54,425 nucleotides of DNA, taken from positions 1 through 54,425 of the forward strand of contig JBEKKV010000011.1 of assembly GCA_050010555.1 (NCBI GenBank), written 5' to 3'. Under the pieces are notes generated by a model. It was not told the origin of the DNA. It saw only the letters and a list, made by a program, of their open reading frames with translations, and searched no databases. Shown one piece after another: positions 16,922 through 24,857 of this stretch. The translations under genes were made by a program, and so were the position numbers. The first letter of the stretch is position 1, and each line of letters starts with the position of its first letter. The stretch comes from JALHUB01 sp050010555 (GTDB taxonomy: Bacteria; Chloroflexota; Dehalococcoidia; DSTF01; JALHUB01).

Positions 16922-18766
16922 CTACTGAAGATCGGCCTGCGGCGCTCCCTCCACAGGGGCGATCACCTCCGTTTGCTTAGTAGTGGCGATGCTGAGCTCT
17001 TCCAGTTGCTTCGGCGAAACCGGCGACGGCGCTCCCATCATAGGGTCGTAGGCGCTCTGGGTCTTTGGGAAGGCGATGACTTCGCGGATGTTGGGCGCGC
17101 CGGTCAGGAAGGCGACGATGCGGTCGACGCCGGCGGCGATTCCGCCGTGGGGCGGCGCGCCGTACTCGAACGCTTCGAGCATGTGGCCAAAGCGATACCG
17201 GGCCTCCTGGCGCTCGATCCCCAGCAGGTCGAACACTTTCTCCTGGACTTCGCGGCGGTGGATCCTGATGCTGCCGCCGGCGCCCTCCATGCCGTTGATG
17301 ACGAAGTCGTAGGCTTTGCTGCGCGCTTTCCCGGGGTCGCTATCGAGGAGCGCGACATCGTCATCCTTGGGGGCGGTGAACGGATGGTGGACGCTGTCCC
17401 AGCGCTGCTCGCTTTCGCTCCAGTCGAATAGCGGGAAGTCGACGACGAAGCAGCAGGCGGCGGTCTGCGGGTCGGCAAGGTTAAGACGGGCGGCCATTTC
17501 GCGTCGCAGGGCGTCGAGGGCGGCGCTGGCGACGGCGGGCTGGTCGGCGACGACTATGAGCAGGTCGCCCCTGTTGGCGCCGGAGCGCTGCGCGAGCCCT
17601 TTTATCAGCTCCAGGCTGAGGTGGCTGTGCATCGGCGAGCGGACGTCCTCCATTGTCAGACCGTCGACGGGCCCTTCGCCGAGGAGGGCAACGGAGATGA
17701 GGCCCTTGCCGCCCTGGTCTTCGACGAACGAGGTCAGGCTGTCGACGTCGCGGCGGGTGAAGGTACCGGCGCCGGGAGCGGCAAAGCCGCGTATCTGGCC
17801 GCCGGCGGCCATAACGTCGCGGAAGACGGCAAAGTCGCAGGTGGGGCCGAGGTCAGTGACGTCGGCGAGCTCCATGCCGTAGCGGATGTCGGGCTTGTCG
17901 GTGCCATAGCGACGCATCACGTCGTCGTAGGTGAAGCGCGGGAAGGGCGGCGGCGCGAGCTCTATGTCGGGCCGGAGCGCGGAGATCATGCCGGCGAACA
18001 GCTCTTCGATGAGGTCGAGGATGTCCGTCTGGTCGATGAAGCTCATCTCCATGTCGAGCTGGGTGAACTCGGCCTGACGGTCGGCGCGGAAGTCTTCGTC
18101 ACGGAAGCAGCGGGCTATCTGGTAGTACTTCTCGAAGCCGGCGACCATCAGCAGTTGCTTGAGCTGCTGCGGCGACTGCGGCAGGGCGTAGAAGTTGCCG
18201 GGGTAGATGCGGCTCGGCACGAGGTAGTCGCGGGCGCCCTCCGGCGTGCTCTTGGTCAGGATCGGCGTCTCGATGTCGTAGAAGCCGCGGGCGTCAAGGA
18301 AGTCGCGGATGTATTTGGTGACGCGATGTCGCATGCCAAAGCGGTCGTGAACGGTAACGCGGCGGAGGTCGAGGTAGCGATAGCGCAGCCGCAGGAGCTC
18401 GTCGACTTCGACTTCTTCGTTTATGTAAAACGGCGGCGTCTTGGCGACGTTGAGGACGTGCGCCTCGCTGGCGACGACTTCGACTTCGCCGGTCGGGAGG
18501 GCGGCGTTCTCGGTGCCGGCAGGCCTGGGCGAGACCACGCCGCGCACCTGGAGGACGTATTCGTTTCGCACGTCGCCGGCGGCTTCGTGGGCTTCAGGGG
18601 CGGTCTTAGGGTTGAAGACGACCTGGACGAGGCCACGGGTGTCGCGCAGGTCGATGAAGATGAGACGGCCGTGGTCCCTCCGGCGATGCACCCAGCCGGC
18701 GAGCAGCACTTCCTGGCCGCTGTCCTCTTTGCGGAGGTCGCCGCAGTAGTGTGTCTTAAAGTGCAC
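16922..18766 (-). CDS. aspS: aspartyl-tRNA synthetase
   Basis: 614 aa class II aminoacyl-tRNA synthetase. Order of elements: an OB-fold anticodon-binding domain (LLAGWVHRRRDHG...FIDLRDTRGLVQVVF), class II motif 2 (YYQIARCFRDEDFRADRQAEFTQ, split here by Q-E-F-T), the bacterial GAD insertion, and motif 3 (GGIAAGVDRIVAFLTG). I place the start at GTG 18766 (VHFKTHYCGDL), preceded by GGAGAAGAA at good spacing. The frame extends 17 codons further but those residues are not family-like. With gatB in the window, the enzyme may be non-discriminating and charge tRNA-Asn with Asp for later amidation; sequence alone does not prove this. Confidence 0.96.
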   Translation of the reverse strand: MHFKTHYCGDLRKEDSGQEVLLAGWVHRRRDHGRLIFIDLRDTRGLVQVVFNPKTAPEAHEAAGDVRNEYVLQVRGVVSPRPAGTENAALPTGEVEVVASEAHVLNVAKTPPFYINEEVEVDELLRLRYRYLDLRRVTVHDRFGMRHRVTKYIRDFLDARGFYDIETPILTKSTPEGARDYLVPSRIYPGNFYALPQSPQQLKQLLMVAGFEKYYQIARCFRDEDFRADRQAEFTQLDMEMSFIDQTDILDLIEELFAGMISALRPDIELAPPPFPRFTYDDVMRRYGTDKPDIRYGMELADVTDLGPTCDFAVFRDVMAAGGQIRGFAAPGAGTFTRRDVDSLTSFVEDQGGKGLISVALLGEGPVDGLTMEDVRSPMHSHLSLELIKGLAQRSGANRGDLLIVVADQPAVASAALDALRREMAARLNLADPQTAACCFVVDFPLFDWSESEQRWDSVHHPFTAPKDDDVALLDSDPGKARSKAYDFVINGMEGAGGSIRIHRREVQEKVFDLLGIERQEARYRFGHMLEAFEYGAPPHGGIAAGVDRIVAFLTGAPNIREVIAFPKTQSAYDPMMGAPSPVSPKQLEELSIATTKQTEVIAPVEGAPQADLQ

Positions 18767-18995
18767 TTCTTCTCCTTCAGAGGTGGTTTGTTTTGCGCTT
18801 GCGTTAGAGTGTCGCATGGGGGGAGCAGCGAAGTCAATCTGCGGGGAGGTGGGGACAGCGCCATGCGGGCGGGTGGGTGAGAAGATCGTCGCAAATGTTA
18901 CGAGAAGCGGCAGCGGGGCGTGCCGGCAGCGTCGGGTCGCGGCGCAACCGGCGGCCGTGGAACGCGGCGGCAGCGGGTGCTACGATCGACTGGTA

Positions 18996-20177
18996 ATGAG
19001 CGAGTGTCGAAGCATCTACGTCCACATCCCGTTCTGTCGCGCTAAATGCGCCTATTGCGACTTCAACTCGTACGCGCGACAGGAACGCCTGATACCCGAA
19101 TACGTCGAGGCGTTGCTGCGCGAGGCGGCGTTCTGGGCGGAGACAGGCGCCGTCGGCCGCGTCGATACGCTGTACTTCGGCGGCGGTACGCCAAGCCTGC
19201 TGCCGGCGGAAGCGGCGGAGCGACTCGTCGCTGGCCTGCGACGCCGCTTCGTTATCGCCGACGACGCGGAGATATCGTTCGAGGCGAACCCGGAGAGCGC
19301 GTCGCCCGACCGCCTGCGGGCGCTTCGTCGTACCGGCGTCAACCGCCTCAGCCTCGGCGTCCAGAGCTTCGACGACGAGGAGCTGCGCCTGCTGGGGCGG
19401 ATCCACGACGTCGCGATGGCGGAAGAAGCGTTTCGGGCCGCGCGCACGGCCGGTTTCGACGCCGTCAACCTGGACCTCATCTTCGGGCTGCCCGGGCAAA
19501 CGCTTGAGGCATGGCAGCGGTCGCTGGAGAAGGCGGTTGAGCTGGCGCCGGAACACCTGTCGCTCTACGCGCTGACGCTGGAAGAGGGGACGCCGCTGGC
19601 CCGACGCATCGCGAAAGGCGATTGCGCGGAGCCGGACGCCGACGCGCAGGCGGAGATGTACGAATGGAGCTGCGAACGGCTGGCCGGCGCTGGCTATGAA
19701 CAGTACGAGATATCGAACTGGGCGAAGTCCGGCCACCAGTGCCAGCACAATCTCACCTATTGGCGCTGCGAGACGTACCTGGGCCTCGGCGCAGGCGCGC
19801 ACTCCTACCTGGGCGACTGGCGGTTCGCGAACGCGAGGTCGCCTCGACGTTACGTCTCGGCGGTCGAGCGATTGAGCACGGCTCGAGGGCTCGACTGGAT
19901 GGCCGGGCCGGCGAAGCTGCCACAGGTGGCGTCGGAGGAGCGGCTGGACGCGGCGACGGCGCTGGCGGACGCGCTGATCCTGGGTCTCCGGTTGAACGAC
20001 GGCGTGTCACCGACGTCGCTGGGGCGTCGCTTCGGCGTAGATGTCGGCGAGCGCTATCGCGACGAGATTGCCTACCTGACGGACGTAGGCCTGCTGCAGT
20101 CGGTCGACGGGCGGATGCGGCTCACGGCGCGCGGCCGGCTTCTCGGCAATGAGGTCTTTCAGCGCTTCCTGGCCTAG
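18996..20177 (+). CDS. hemW: radical SAM haem chaperone HemW (coproporphyrinogen-III-oxidase-like)
   Basis: 393 aa from ATG 18996. The radical SAM cluster ligands are C14, C18 and C21 in HIPFCRAKCAYCDF. GGGTPSLL and the GVQSFDD motif follow, and the C-terminal HemN_C-like domain contains ISNWAKSGHQCQHNLTYW. The tail (LRLNDGVSPTSLGRRFG) matches HemW rather than true HemN, which has an additional N-terminal region. HemW inserts haem into respiratory enzymes. The frame is open back to 18783, but the extra residues are not conserved. Its end overlaps the end of the convergent hydrolase gene by 4 bases. Confidence 0.92.
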   Translation: MSECRSIYVHIPFCRAKCAYCDFNSYARQERLIPEYVEALLREAAFWAETGAVGRVDTLYFGGGTPSLLPAEAAERLVAGLRRRFVIADDAEISFEANPESASPDRLRALRRTGVNRLSLGVQSFDDEELRLLGRIHDVAMAEEAFRAARTAGFDAVNLDLIFGLPGQTLEAWQRSLEKAVELAPEHLSLYALTLEEGTPLARRIAKGDCAEPDADAQAEMYEWSCERLAGAGYEQYEISNWAKSGHQCQHNLTYWRCETYLGLGAGAHSYLGDWRFANARSPRRYVSAVERLSTARGLDWMAGPAKLPQVASEERLDAATALADALILGLRLNDGVSPTSLGRRFGVDVGERYRDEIAYLTDVGLLQSVDGRMRLTARGRLLGNEVFQRFLA

Positions 20178-21229
20178 GCGAAAGCCTGCGGCGAGACCGT
20201 CAGCCCGTGCAGGGACTTCACGGCGGACAGCACCCGGTCGATCTGACAGTCCGCGGGCTCGGGCGCTTTGCCGAAGGGATCCGCGGTCGGCGCGTCGCCC
20301 AAGAGCACCTCCAGGCACGTCCGCACGGACCACGCTTCGGCCAGCAAATGATAGCCGCCCTCCAGGACGCAGACGAGCCGTCCTTCGCAGTGGTCTGCCG
20401 CCTTTCGCCGCAGGAACGACATCATCTCGCCGTAGCCCGCAACGCTGAGCGTCATGCTGGCCAGCGGGTCGTCGAAGTGGCCGTCGTAGCCGGCGGAGAC
20501 GAGGATTAGCTGCGGCGCGAAGCGGTCGAGCAGGGGCTCCAACGCCTCGTTGAAAACGCGGCGATACTCGTCGTCGCCACAGCCGGCGGGAAGCGGCACG
20601 TTCACGTTGAGGCCACGGCCCGCGCCAGCGCCAGTCTCTTCCAGGTGGCCCGTGCCCGGGTAGTAGGGGTACTGATGCGTGGAGAAGTAGAAGACCGCGC
20701 CGTCTTCGTAGAAGGCGGCCTGGGTGCCATTGCCGTGATGGATGTCGAAGTCGACGATGGCGATGCGCTCGATGCCGCGCTGCCGAACGGCGTGACGGGC
20801 GGCGATGGCGATGTTGTTGAACAGGCAGAAGCCCATTGCGGCGTCGGGCATAGCGTGGTGTCCGGGCGGTCGCACGAGGCAGAAGGCGCTGTCGACGGCG
20901 CGGTCGAGGACGGCGTCGGTCGCTTCGATACAGCCGCCGCCGGCGCGCAGGGCGACGTCGTAGGAGCGCGGCGAGATGTAGGTGTCGGGATCGGCCCAGG
21001 CGCCGCCGGCCTGCGCCATGTCGCGAATGGAGGCGATGTAGCGCTCTGAGTGGACCATCGCGACCTCTTCGACGGTGGCGTCGCGGGCGGCCAGGGGGAC
21101 GAGGCGCGCGGTGAGGCCGGCTTCGGTGAGGACGTGCATGATTGCGGTGAGCCGGAGGGCGCTTTCGGGGTGGGCGCCGGTGTCGTGCCAGAGGTAGAGG
21201 GGATCGTAGACCAGGCCGACGTTCGTCAA
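20174..21229 (-). CDS. histone-deacetylase-family amidohydrolase (AcuC/APAH-like)
   Basis: 351 aa zinc amidohydrolase. All family motifs are present: HPESALRL near the start, VRPPGHHA (catalytic His pair), DFDIHHGNGT (metal ligands Asp and His), FSTHQYPYYPGTG, and SAGYDGHFDDPL with the second metal Asp. Bacterial members deacetylate acetylated lysines or polyamines. In Bacillus, AcuC regulates acetyl-CoA synthetase; no acsA or acuA gene is near. I choose TTG 21229 (LTNVGLVYDP) because GGGAGG lies nine bases upstream. The frame is open to 21352, but those 41 residues are not family-like. Convergent with hemW, 4-base overlap. Confidence 0.88.
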   Translation of the reverse strand: MTNVGLVYDPLYLWHDTGAHPESALRLTAIMHVLTEAGLTARLVPLAARDATVEEVAMVHSERYIASIRDMAQAGGAWADPDTYISPRSYDVALRAGGGCIEATDAVLDRAVDSAFCLVRPPGHHAMPDAAMGFCLFNNIAIAARHAVRQRGIERIAIVDFDIHHGNGTQAAFYEDGAVFYFSTHQYPYYPGTGHLEETGAGAGRGLNVNVPLPAGCGDDEYRRVFNEALEPLLDRFAPQLILVSAGYDGHFDDPLASMTLSVAGYGEMMSFLRRKAADHCEGRLVCVLEGGYHLLAEAWSVRTCLEVLLGDAPTADPFGKAPEPADCQIDRVLSAVKSLHGLTVSPQAFA

Positions 21230-21439
21230 GATGTTGCGCCTCCCGCTAGGTGGCGTGCCCAATACAAGAATAAGACTTCCGCAGAATAGGTGCCACTTCG
21301 GAGCGTAAGCGTAGGGAAACCGACGGAGAAGCGTCGGCAAAGCGTCAAGCAACGAGGCGCATCAGCCGCTAGGGTGGGGTCAGAGGGACGGAGAGCTTGA
21401 TGATCTTGAGGGAGATGTCTTGCAGTGTACGTACGTGCC

Positions 21440-21467
21440 TTGACGGGCGTCACGCAAAGGCTATGAT
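21440..21467 (+). promoter_or_regulatory. sigma70-type promoter for the two envelope-protein genes
   Basis: TTGACG at 21440-21445 and TATGAT at 21462-21467, 16 bases apart. A GTACGTACGT palindrome lies immediately upstream. The start codon is at 21509, giving a leader of about 35 nt. Confidence 0.6.
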
Positions 21468-21508
21468 CGAATACTAGGGGGGCCGGGCGAACGAGGAGGT
21501 GCCTTTTC

Positions 21509-22240
21509 ATGAAACGAATGCTTCGGCCTAAGATCCTCTCGATTGTCTTCATCGGCGCCGCGGCCGTGGCCGTTGGCGTGGGCATGGCATGGGCACTGGC
21601 CAGACCCAGCGGCAGCGCTACGTCCCAGAGCGGCGGCCCAAACGTGCCCGACTTCTCCAACATCCCCCTTACGCCGCCGTTTGCGATTCCGACGGCGCTG
21701 GCGACGCCGCTCACTGATCAACAACTTAGCCATGAGCCGCCGCCAGGTGATCTGCCCACGCCGAGTGCAGCAGTCCGAAATGCGGCGATACCCAACACCC
21801 GGAGCGTGCCGGATGGATGGAAGGTGTATGACAACCCCAAGTTCCAGTATACTTTTGCCCTCCCGCCCGATTGGCAAACCGACATGAAGCCGGAGGGCGG
21901 TTATTTCACAATTCAAAACGGTGCAGCGGTGGCATCGACTGTGACGATTCAGCCAGGCGCGGCAGATGGCCATTTTGTCGGAATGCTCAAGGTGGCGCTC
22001 CTCGGCCCCGTGACCGATCACCTGTCGCAGCCCAACACCTCCTTCGGCGACTACCGCGGTGCGACCTGGGAAGGGGCGAGCGATGAAGACAAAGCATTCG
22101 GCATCGCCAACACGATCCACTTCGCGTTCGCGAGAGGGGATCTCGTCTTCTACGGTGCGGTGAATCTCAGACAGGATGGCTACTCGCAAACAACCGTCAA
22201 CACCATCTACCAGATCTTCAGCACCATTACGCCTTACTAG
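21509..22240 (+). CDS. membrane-anchored envelope protein, function unknown
   Basis: 243 aa. An uncleaved or signal-peptidase-I-type helix (ILSIVFIGAAAVAVGVGMAWAL) is followed by about 75 residues rich in Pro, Thr and Ala. A compact domain then opens VPDGWKVYDNPKFQYTFALP. That opening and the following strand pattern resemble PsbP/MOG1-like domains. The same opening (PDGW..., then ...PADW) recurs in the next gene, so the two are probably old paralogues. A strong GGAGGTG precedes the ATG. The two genes are 11 bases apart and share the promoter at 21440. Role not known; extracellular location is inferred. Confidence 0.7.
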   Translation: MKRMLRPKILSIVFIGAAAVAVGVGMAWALARPSGSATSQSGGPNVPDFSNIPLTPPFAIPTALATPLTDQQLSHEPPPGDLPTPSAAVRNAAIPNTRSVPDGWKVYDNPKFQYTFALPPDWQTDMKPEGGYFTIQNGAAVASTVTIQPGAADGHFVGMLKVALLGPVTDHLSQPNTSFGDYRGATWEGASDEDKAFGIANTIHFAFARGDLVFYGAVNLRQDGYSQTTVNTIYQIFSTITPY

Positions 22241-22251
22241 CGGAGGACGAC

Positions 22252-23007
22252 ATGTTGCGAAGGATCGGGTTGTTCACGGTAGTGGCGGCATTATCCGTCG
22301 CAGCTGTCGGCGCTACGATTGTTCCCGTGATGATGAGCGCAACGGGATGCGGAGGGAGCCAGCATGGCACCGCGGAGCCCTCGATCGCGATGGCGACACC
22401 GGCAGTCGCCAGGCCCGTCCCTACAGAATACCCACTGCACATCCCTCCTATTCCCGCAGGATTTGCCTTGCCGCCCAAGCGACCGTGCCCGGATGGCTGG
22501 CAGCGCGTCAGCGATGACGTCCTGAACTACAGTATTTGTATTCCTGCGGACTGGGGCATCCTCGACGAAAAGACCGGAGAGCCGTCGAAGGACCTGACAG
22601 ACCAGGGCCACGGTCTGAAGATATTAAGCGCTGATGGTTTTCCGAATCCTGTGGGCCAGTCGATAGACAGGGCTCTTCAAGATCCCACCAGGAATGTCAT
22701 CTACATCGCGACGGGTTCGGCTTCGGCGTCTCCGAACTCGTACATCGCTTGCGATGCTCAGCCTCGCGCCCCGCTCGGTTCCCTGCCGGCTGTGCAATGT
22801 CAGTTCAGATTCAACTACTCCCGCGGCGATGCCGATCAGCGTCCGGACGGAAACATGGTCGAGACTGATGTGATCGTTGTTCTTCCGGATGCCAAATCCG
22901 GCGTCGGGGACGGAGTATTCATAGCTGTCGCTGGCAGCCAGAGAGCGGTGCAGGTACACGCCGACACGATCTCCCAGATCCTGGACACTGTCGAGGGGCA
23001 GCCCTAG
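22252..23007 (+). CDS. envelope lipoprotein, probable paralogue of the preceding gene
   Basis: 251 aa with a lipoprotein signal ending MMSATGC (lipidated C33), a Pro-rich spacer, then a domain opening CPDGWQRVSDDVLNYSICIP. Its position and its PDGW...PADW pattern parallel the upstream protein. It has several cysteines (in CPDGW, SICIP, IACDAQ and VQCQF) that could form disulfides, unlike the neighbour. Second gene of a two-gene unit. Convergent with the response regulator at 23037, 29 bases away. Function unknown. Confidence 0.7.
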   Translation: MLRRIGLFTVVAALSVAAVGATIVPVMMSATGCGGSQHGTAEPSIAMATPAVARPVPTEYPLHIPPIPAGFALPPKRPCPDGWQRVSDDVLNYSICIPADWGILDEKTGEPSKDLTDQGHGLKILSADGFPNPVGQSIDRALQDPTRNVIYIATGSASASPNSYIACDAQPRAPLGSLPAVQCQFRFNYSRGDADQRPDGNMVETDVIVVLPDAKSGVGDGVFIAVAGSQRAVQVHADTISQILDTVEGQP

Positions 23008-23036
23008 CCGGACCGACGCGTCACCAGAGACCGAAG

Positions 23037-23720
23037 CTACGCGGTGGCGAGTTTCTGGGTTTCCTGAAGGTAGGTGATGACCGCCAGGACCCGCGGGTGG
23101 ATTGACGGGTCGCGGCTGGAGACGACCTGGCTGAAGATGGCGTTGATGTGGTTCTCTACGGACTTCTCCTCCAGCACTAAGGCGCGGCCGATGGCGCTGT
23201 TGCTGTAGCCCTTCGCCATCAGGTGCAGGACGTCCATCTGGCGGGGCGTCAGGCGACCAAGGCGGGGGCCATGGGCATCGTTGCGGCCGGAGAGGATGGC
23301 GGGATCGAGGACGACGAGGCCGGCGGCGGCGGCTTCGATGGCGCGCACGAGGCCGGTGGCGTCGGCGAGCGACTGCTTGATGATGTAGGACCAGCCGGGC
23401 GTGTTCGGCGGCGGGTTCGTGGAAAGGTACTCGCGGTCGGTCTCGGCGGCCATGACGACGACGCCGATGTGTGGCCACTCGGTCTTGACGGCGTGGATGG
23501 TGGCGAGCGCCTGCGTGTTGCCGTCGAGGCGGACGTCGACGAGGAGGACGTTCGGCTGGAGCGAGATGCAGAGGCTCCGCAGGTCGTCCTTGCTAGTCGC
23601 GGTGCCGGCGACCTCCATGTGCGGTTGAGTCGAGAGCGCCAGGCGGAGCATGTCGCGCCAGAGGCCCTCGTCCTCAACGATCAGTAGACGCAGCCTGTCG
23701 CCGTTGAGCTGTCCTTGCAT
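23037..23720 (-). CDS. NarL/LuxR-type response regulator
   Basis: 227 aa two-domain transcription factor. The receiver has the acidic pocket LIVEDE (residues 13-18), phosphoacceptor D62 in LLVDVRLDG, and a Lys in YIIKQS. The C-terminal LuxR helix-turn-helix reads LTPRQMDVLHLMAKGYSNSA then IGRALVLEEKSVENHINAIF. No histidine kinase is adjacent, so it is an orphan. I take ATG 23720, which has GGAGGAG 12 bases upstream; ATG 23798 would add 26 residues with no motif. Its start faces the archaellum operon across the leader at 23799-24192, so it is a natural candidate regulator of that operon. Confidence 0.88.
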   Translation of the reverse strand: MQGQLNGDRLRLLIVEDEGLWRDMLRLALSTQPHMEVAGTATSKDDLRSLCISLQPNVLLVDVRLDGNTQALATIHAVKTEWPHIGVVVMAAETDREYLSTNPPPNTPGWSYIIKQSLADATGLVRAIEAAAAGLVVLDPAILSGRNDAHGPRLGRLTPRQMDVLHLMAKGYSNSAIGRALVLEEKSVENHINAIFSQVVSSRDPSIHPRVLAVITYLQETQKLATA

Positions 23721-23798
23721 GCGCTCAGACCACTCCTCCGAAGAGCTTCCCGCCTTCGCGGCAGGAAAATCCACGCCTGCCGTAGGATGTCCTTCCAT

Positions 23799-24192
23799 TG
23801 ATAGAGCCCGTGTGTGTTATCGGGCAGAGGGCATCTATCTTTAGGGCTAAGGGGCGAATTCCGCCCTCAAGCCGAAAATCGCTCCTTTTTCCCTAGGCAA
23901 GCTCCCCTAAGGCGACGAGTTTTCCCAGAAGCAACCCAGGTTTGTTTGGATTCGAGGGCGGGTGCTGCCACCCAAGGGAAATTGGGTGCGGGCACCATGC
24001 TGTTCCCTCTCAGGGAGGACGAAAAAACCAGCGGCAAGGAAAAGGATTTCTGGTCCTGGCCGCCGCCGACATCGTGCCTGGTGGAACGACGAATCGGCGG
24101 AAAGCGAATCGAAAGAGCGAGACGCTGGACCGGGGCGCCATGGCGGACCAGAGATCCCGCCGAACAGTCAGCGTAACCAGGGAGGCAAGCAA
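23799..24192 (+). promoter_or_regulatory. structured leader / control region of the archaellum operon
   Basis: Nearly 400 bases lie between the response regulator and the archaellin ATG, with no gene. Visible structure: GGGCG/CGCCC hairpin at 23852-23866; a nested stem at 23961-23996 (outer GGTGC/GCACC, inner CACCCAA/TTGGGTG around GGGAAA); and a domain closed by CGGCGG (24095-24100) with CCGCCG (24157-24162). The last contains a GAAA turn and GACGC, faintly reminiscent of cyclic-di-GMP-I riboswitches but lacking the conserved CAAAGC. A strong GGGAGG site precedes the ATG at 24193. No convincing -35/-10 pair was found. Confidence 0.45.
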
Positions 24193-24765
24193 ATGAATAA
24201 ACTGAGAAGGCTCTTGCGAGGAGCCACGAAGGGGGAGGATGGCATAACCGGCCTGGAGACCGCCATCATCCTCATCGCTTTCGTAGTTGTGGCAACCGTC
24301 TTCGCATTCGTCGTGCTGAGCACCGGTCTGTTCAGCTCTGAGCGAGGCAAGGAGGCTGTCTACTCTGGACTCCAGAAAACGGAAGGTTCGCTGGAGTTGA
24401 GGGGAAGCGTAATCGCCAACACCGACGGGACCACGGTACAGAGCATCGTGTTCGACGTCGCGAACGCTGCCGGCGGCGAGCCCGTCGACCTCGACCCGAC
24501 GGCTACTGCCAACAAGATGGTTATCGATTACCGCGACTCGACCCAGAACGCGACGAACGCAAGCTGGACAGTGAACTTCCTCGTCGGCAACAGCGACAAC
24601 TTGCTGACGGAAGGTGAGCTGGCAGAGATAACGCTTGACGTGTCGGGCTACGCTCTGGGGCCGAACCAGCCGTTCACTATTGAGGTCAAGCCACCGCTCG
24701 GCGGAACAATGACCATCGCCAGGACAACGCCGGCGGGACTGGACACGGTTGTAGACCTGCACTAA
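24193..24765 (+). CDS. arlB: archaellin (archaeal-type flagellin)
   Basis: 190 aa filament subunit of an archaeal-type rotary filament. The N-terminus is a textbook class III (type IV pilin-like) signal: basic MNKLRRLLRGATKGED, then GITGLETAIILIAFVVVATV continuing hydrophobic into FAFVVLSTGLF. Cleavage is expected near the ED-GITGLE junction by a prepilin peptidase. The body is a beta-rich domain with Asn/Thr-rich turns (NTDGTTVQSIVF, AEITLDVSGYALGPNQPFTI), the archaellin pattern; it has no bacterial FliC features. The GLETAIILIAFVV helix is closest to Methanomicrobia-type archaellins as I recall them. First gene of the cluster. A second archaellin is not present. Confidence 0.92.
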   Translation: MNKLRRLLRGATKGEDGITGLETAIILIAFVVVATVFAFVVLSTGLFSSERGKEAVYSGLQKTEGSLELRGSVIANTDGTTVQSIVFDVANAAGGEPVDLDPTATANKMVIDYRDSTQNATNASWTVNFLVGNSDNLLTEGELAEITLDVSGYALGPNQPFTIEVKPPLGGTMTIARTTPAGLDTVVDLH

Positions 24766-24787
24766 CAAGAGTTCGTTGCCGCAGGGG

Positions 24788-24836
24788 CGGCGCCTCGACC
24801 TCCGAGAAGTGAGGGGTCGAAACCGGAAAGGCGCCG
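24788..24836 (+). promoter_or_regulatory. intercistronic stem-loop after the archaellin gene
   Basis: CGGCGCC (24788-24794) pairs with GGCGCCG (24830-24836). Inside, TCGACC (24795-24800) pairs with GGTCGA (24815-24820). No T tract follows. Likely an mRNA-stabilising or processing element that lets archaellin be made in excess over the motor genes. Confidence 0.55.
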
Positions 24837-24857
24837 TGACGGCAGGGAGGCAGAAGC

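Noticed and set aside
24060..24165. Calling a c-di-GMP-I riboswitch outright
   Set aside because: Only scattered similarity; the invariant CAAAGC and the second-helix pattern are not convincing. Kept as a low-weight part of a leader finding.
24010..24768. 252-codon minus-strand frame over the archaellin
   Set aside because: Would bury the class III signal peptide gene and shows no family pattern.
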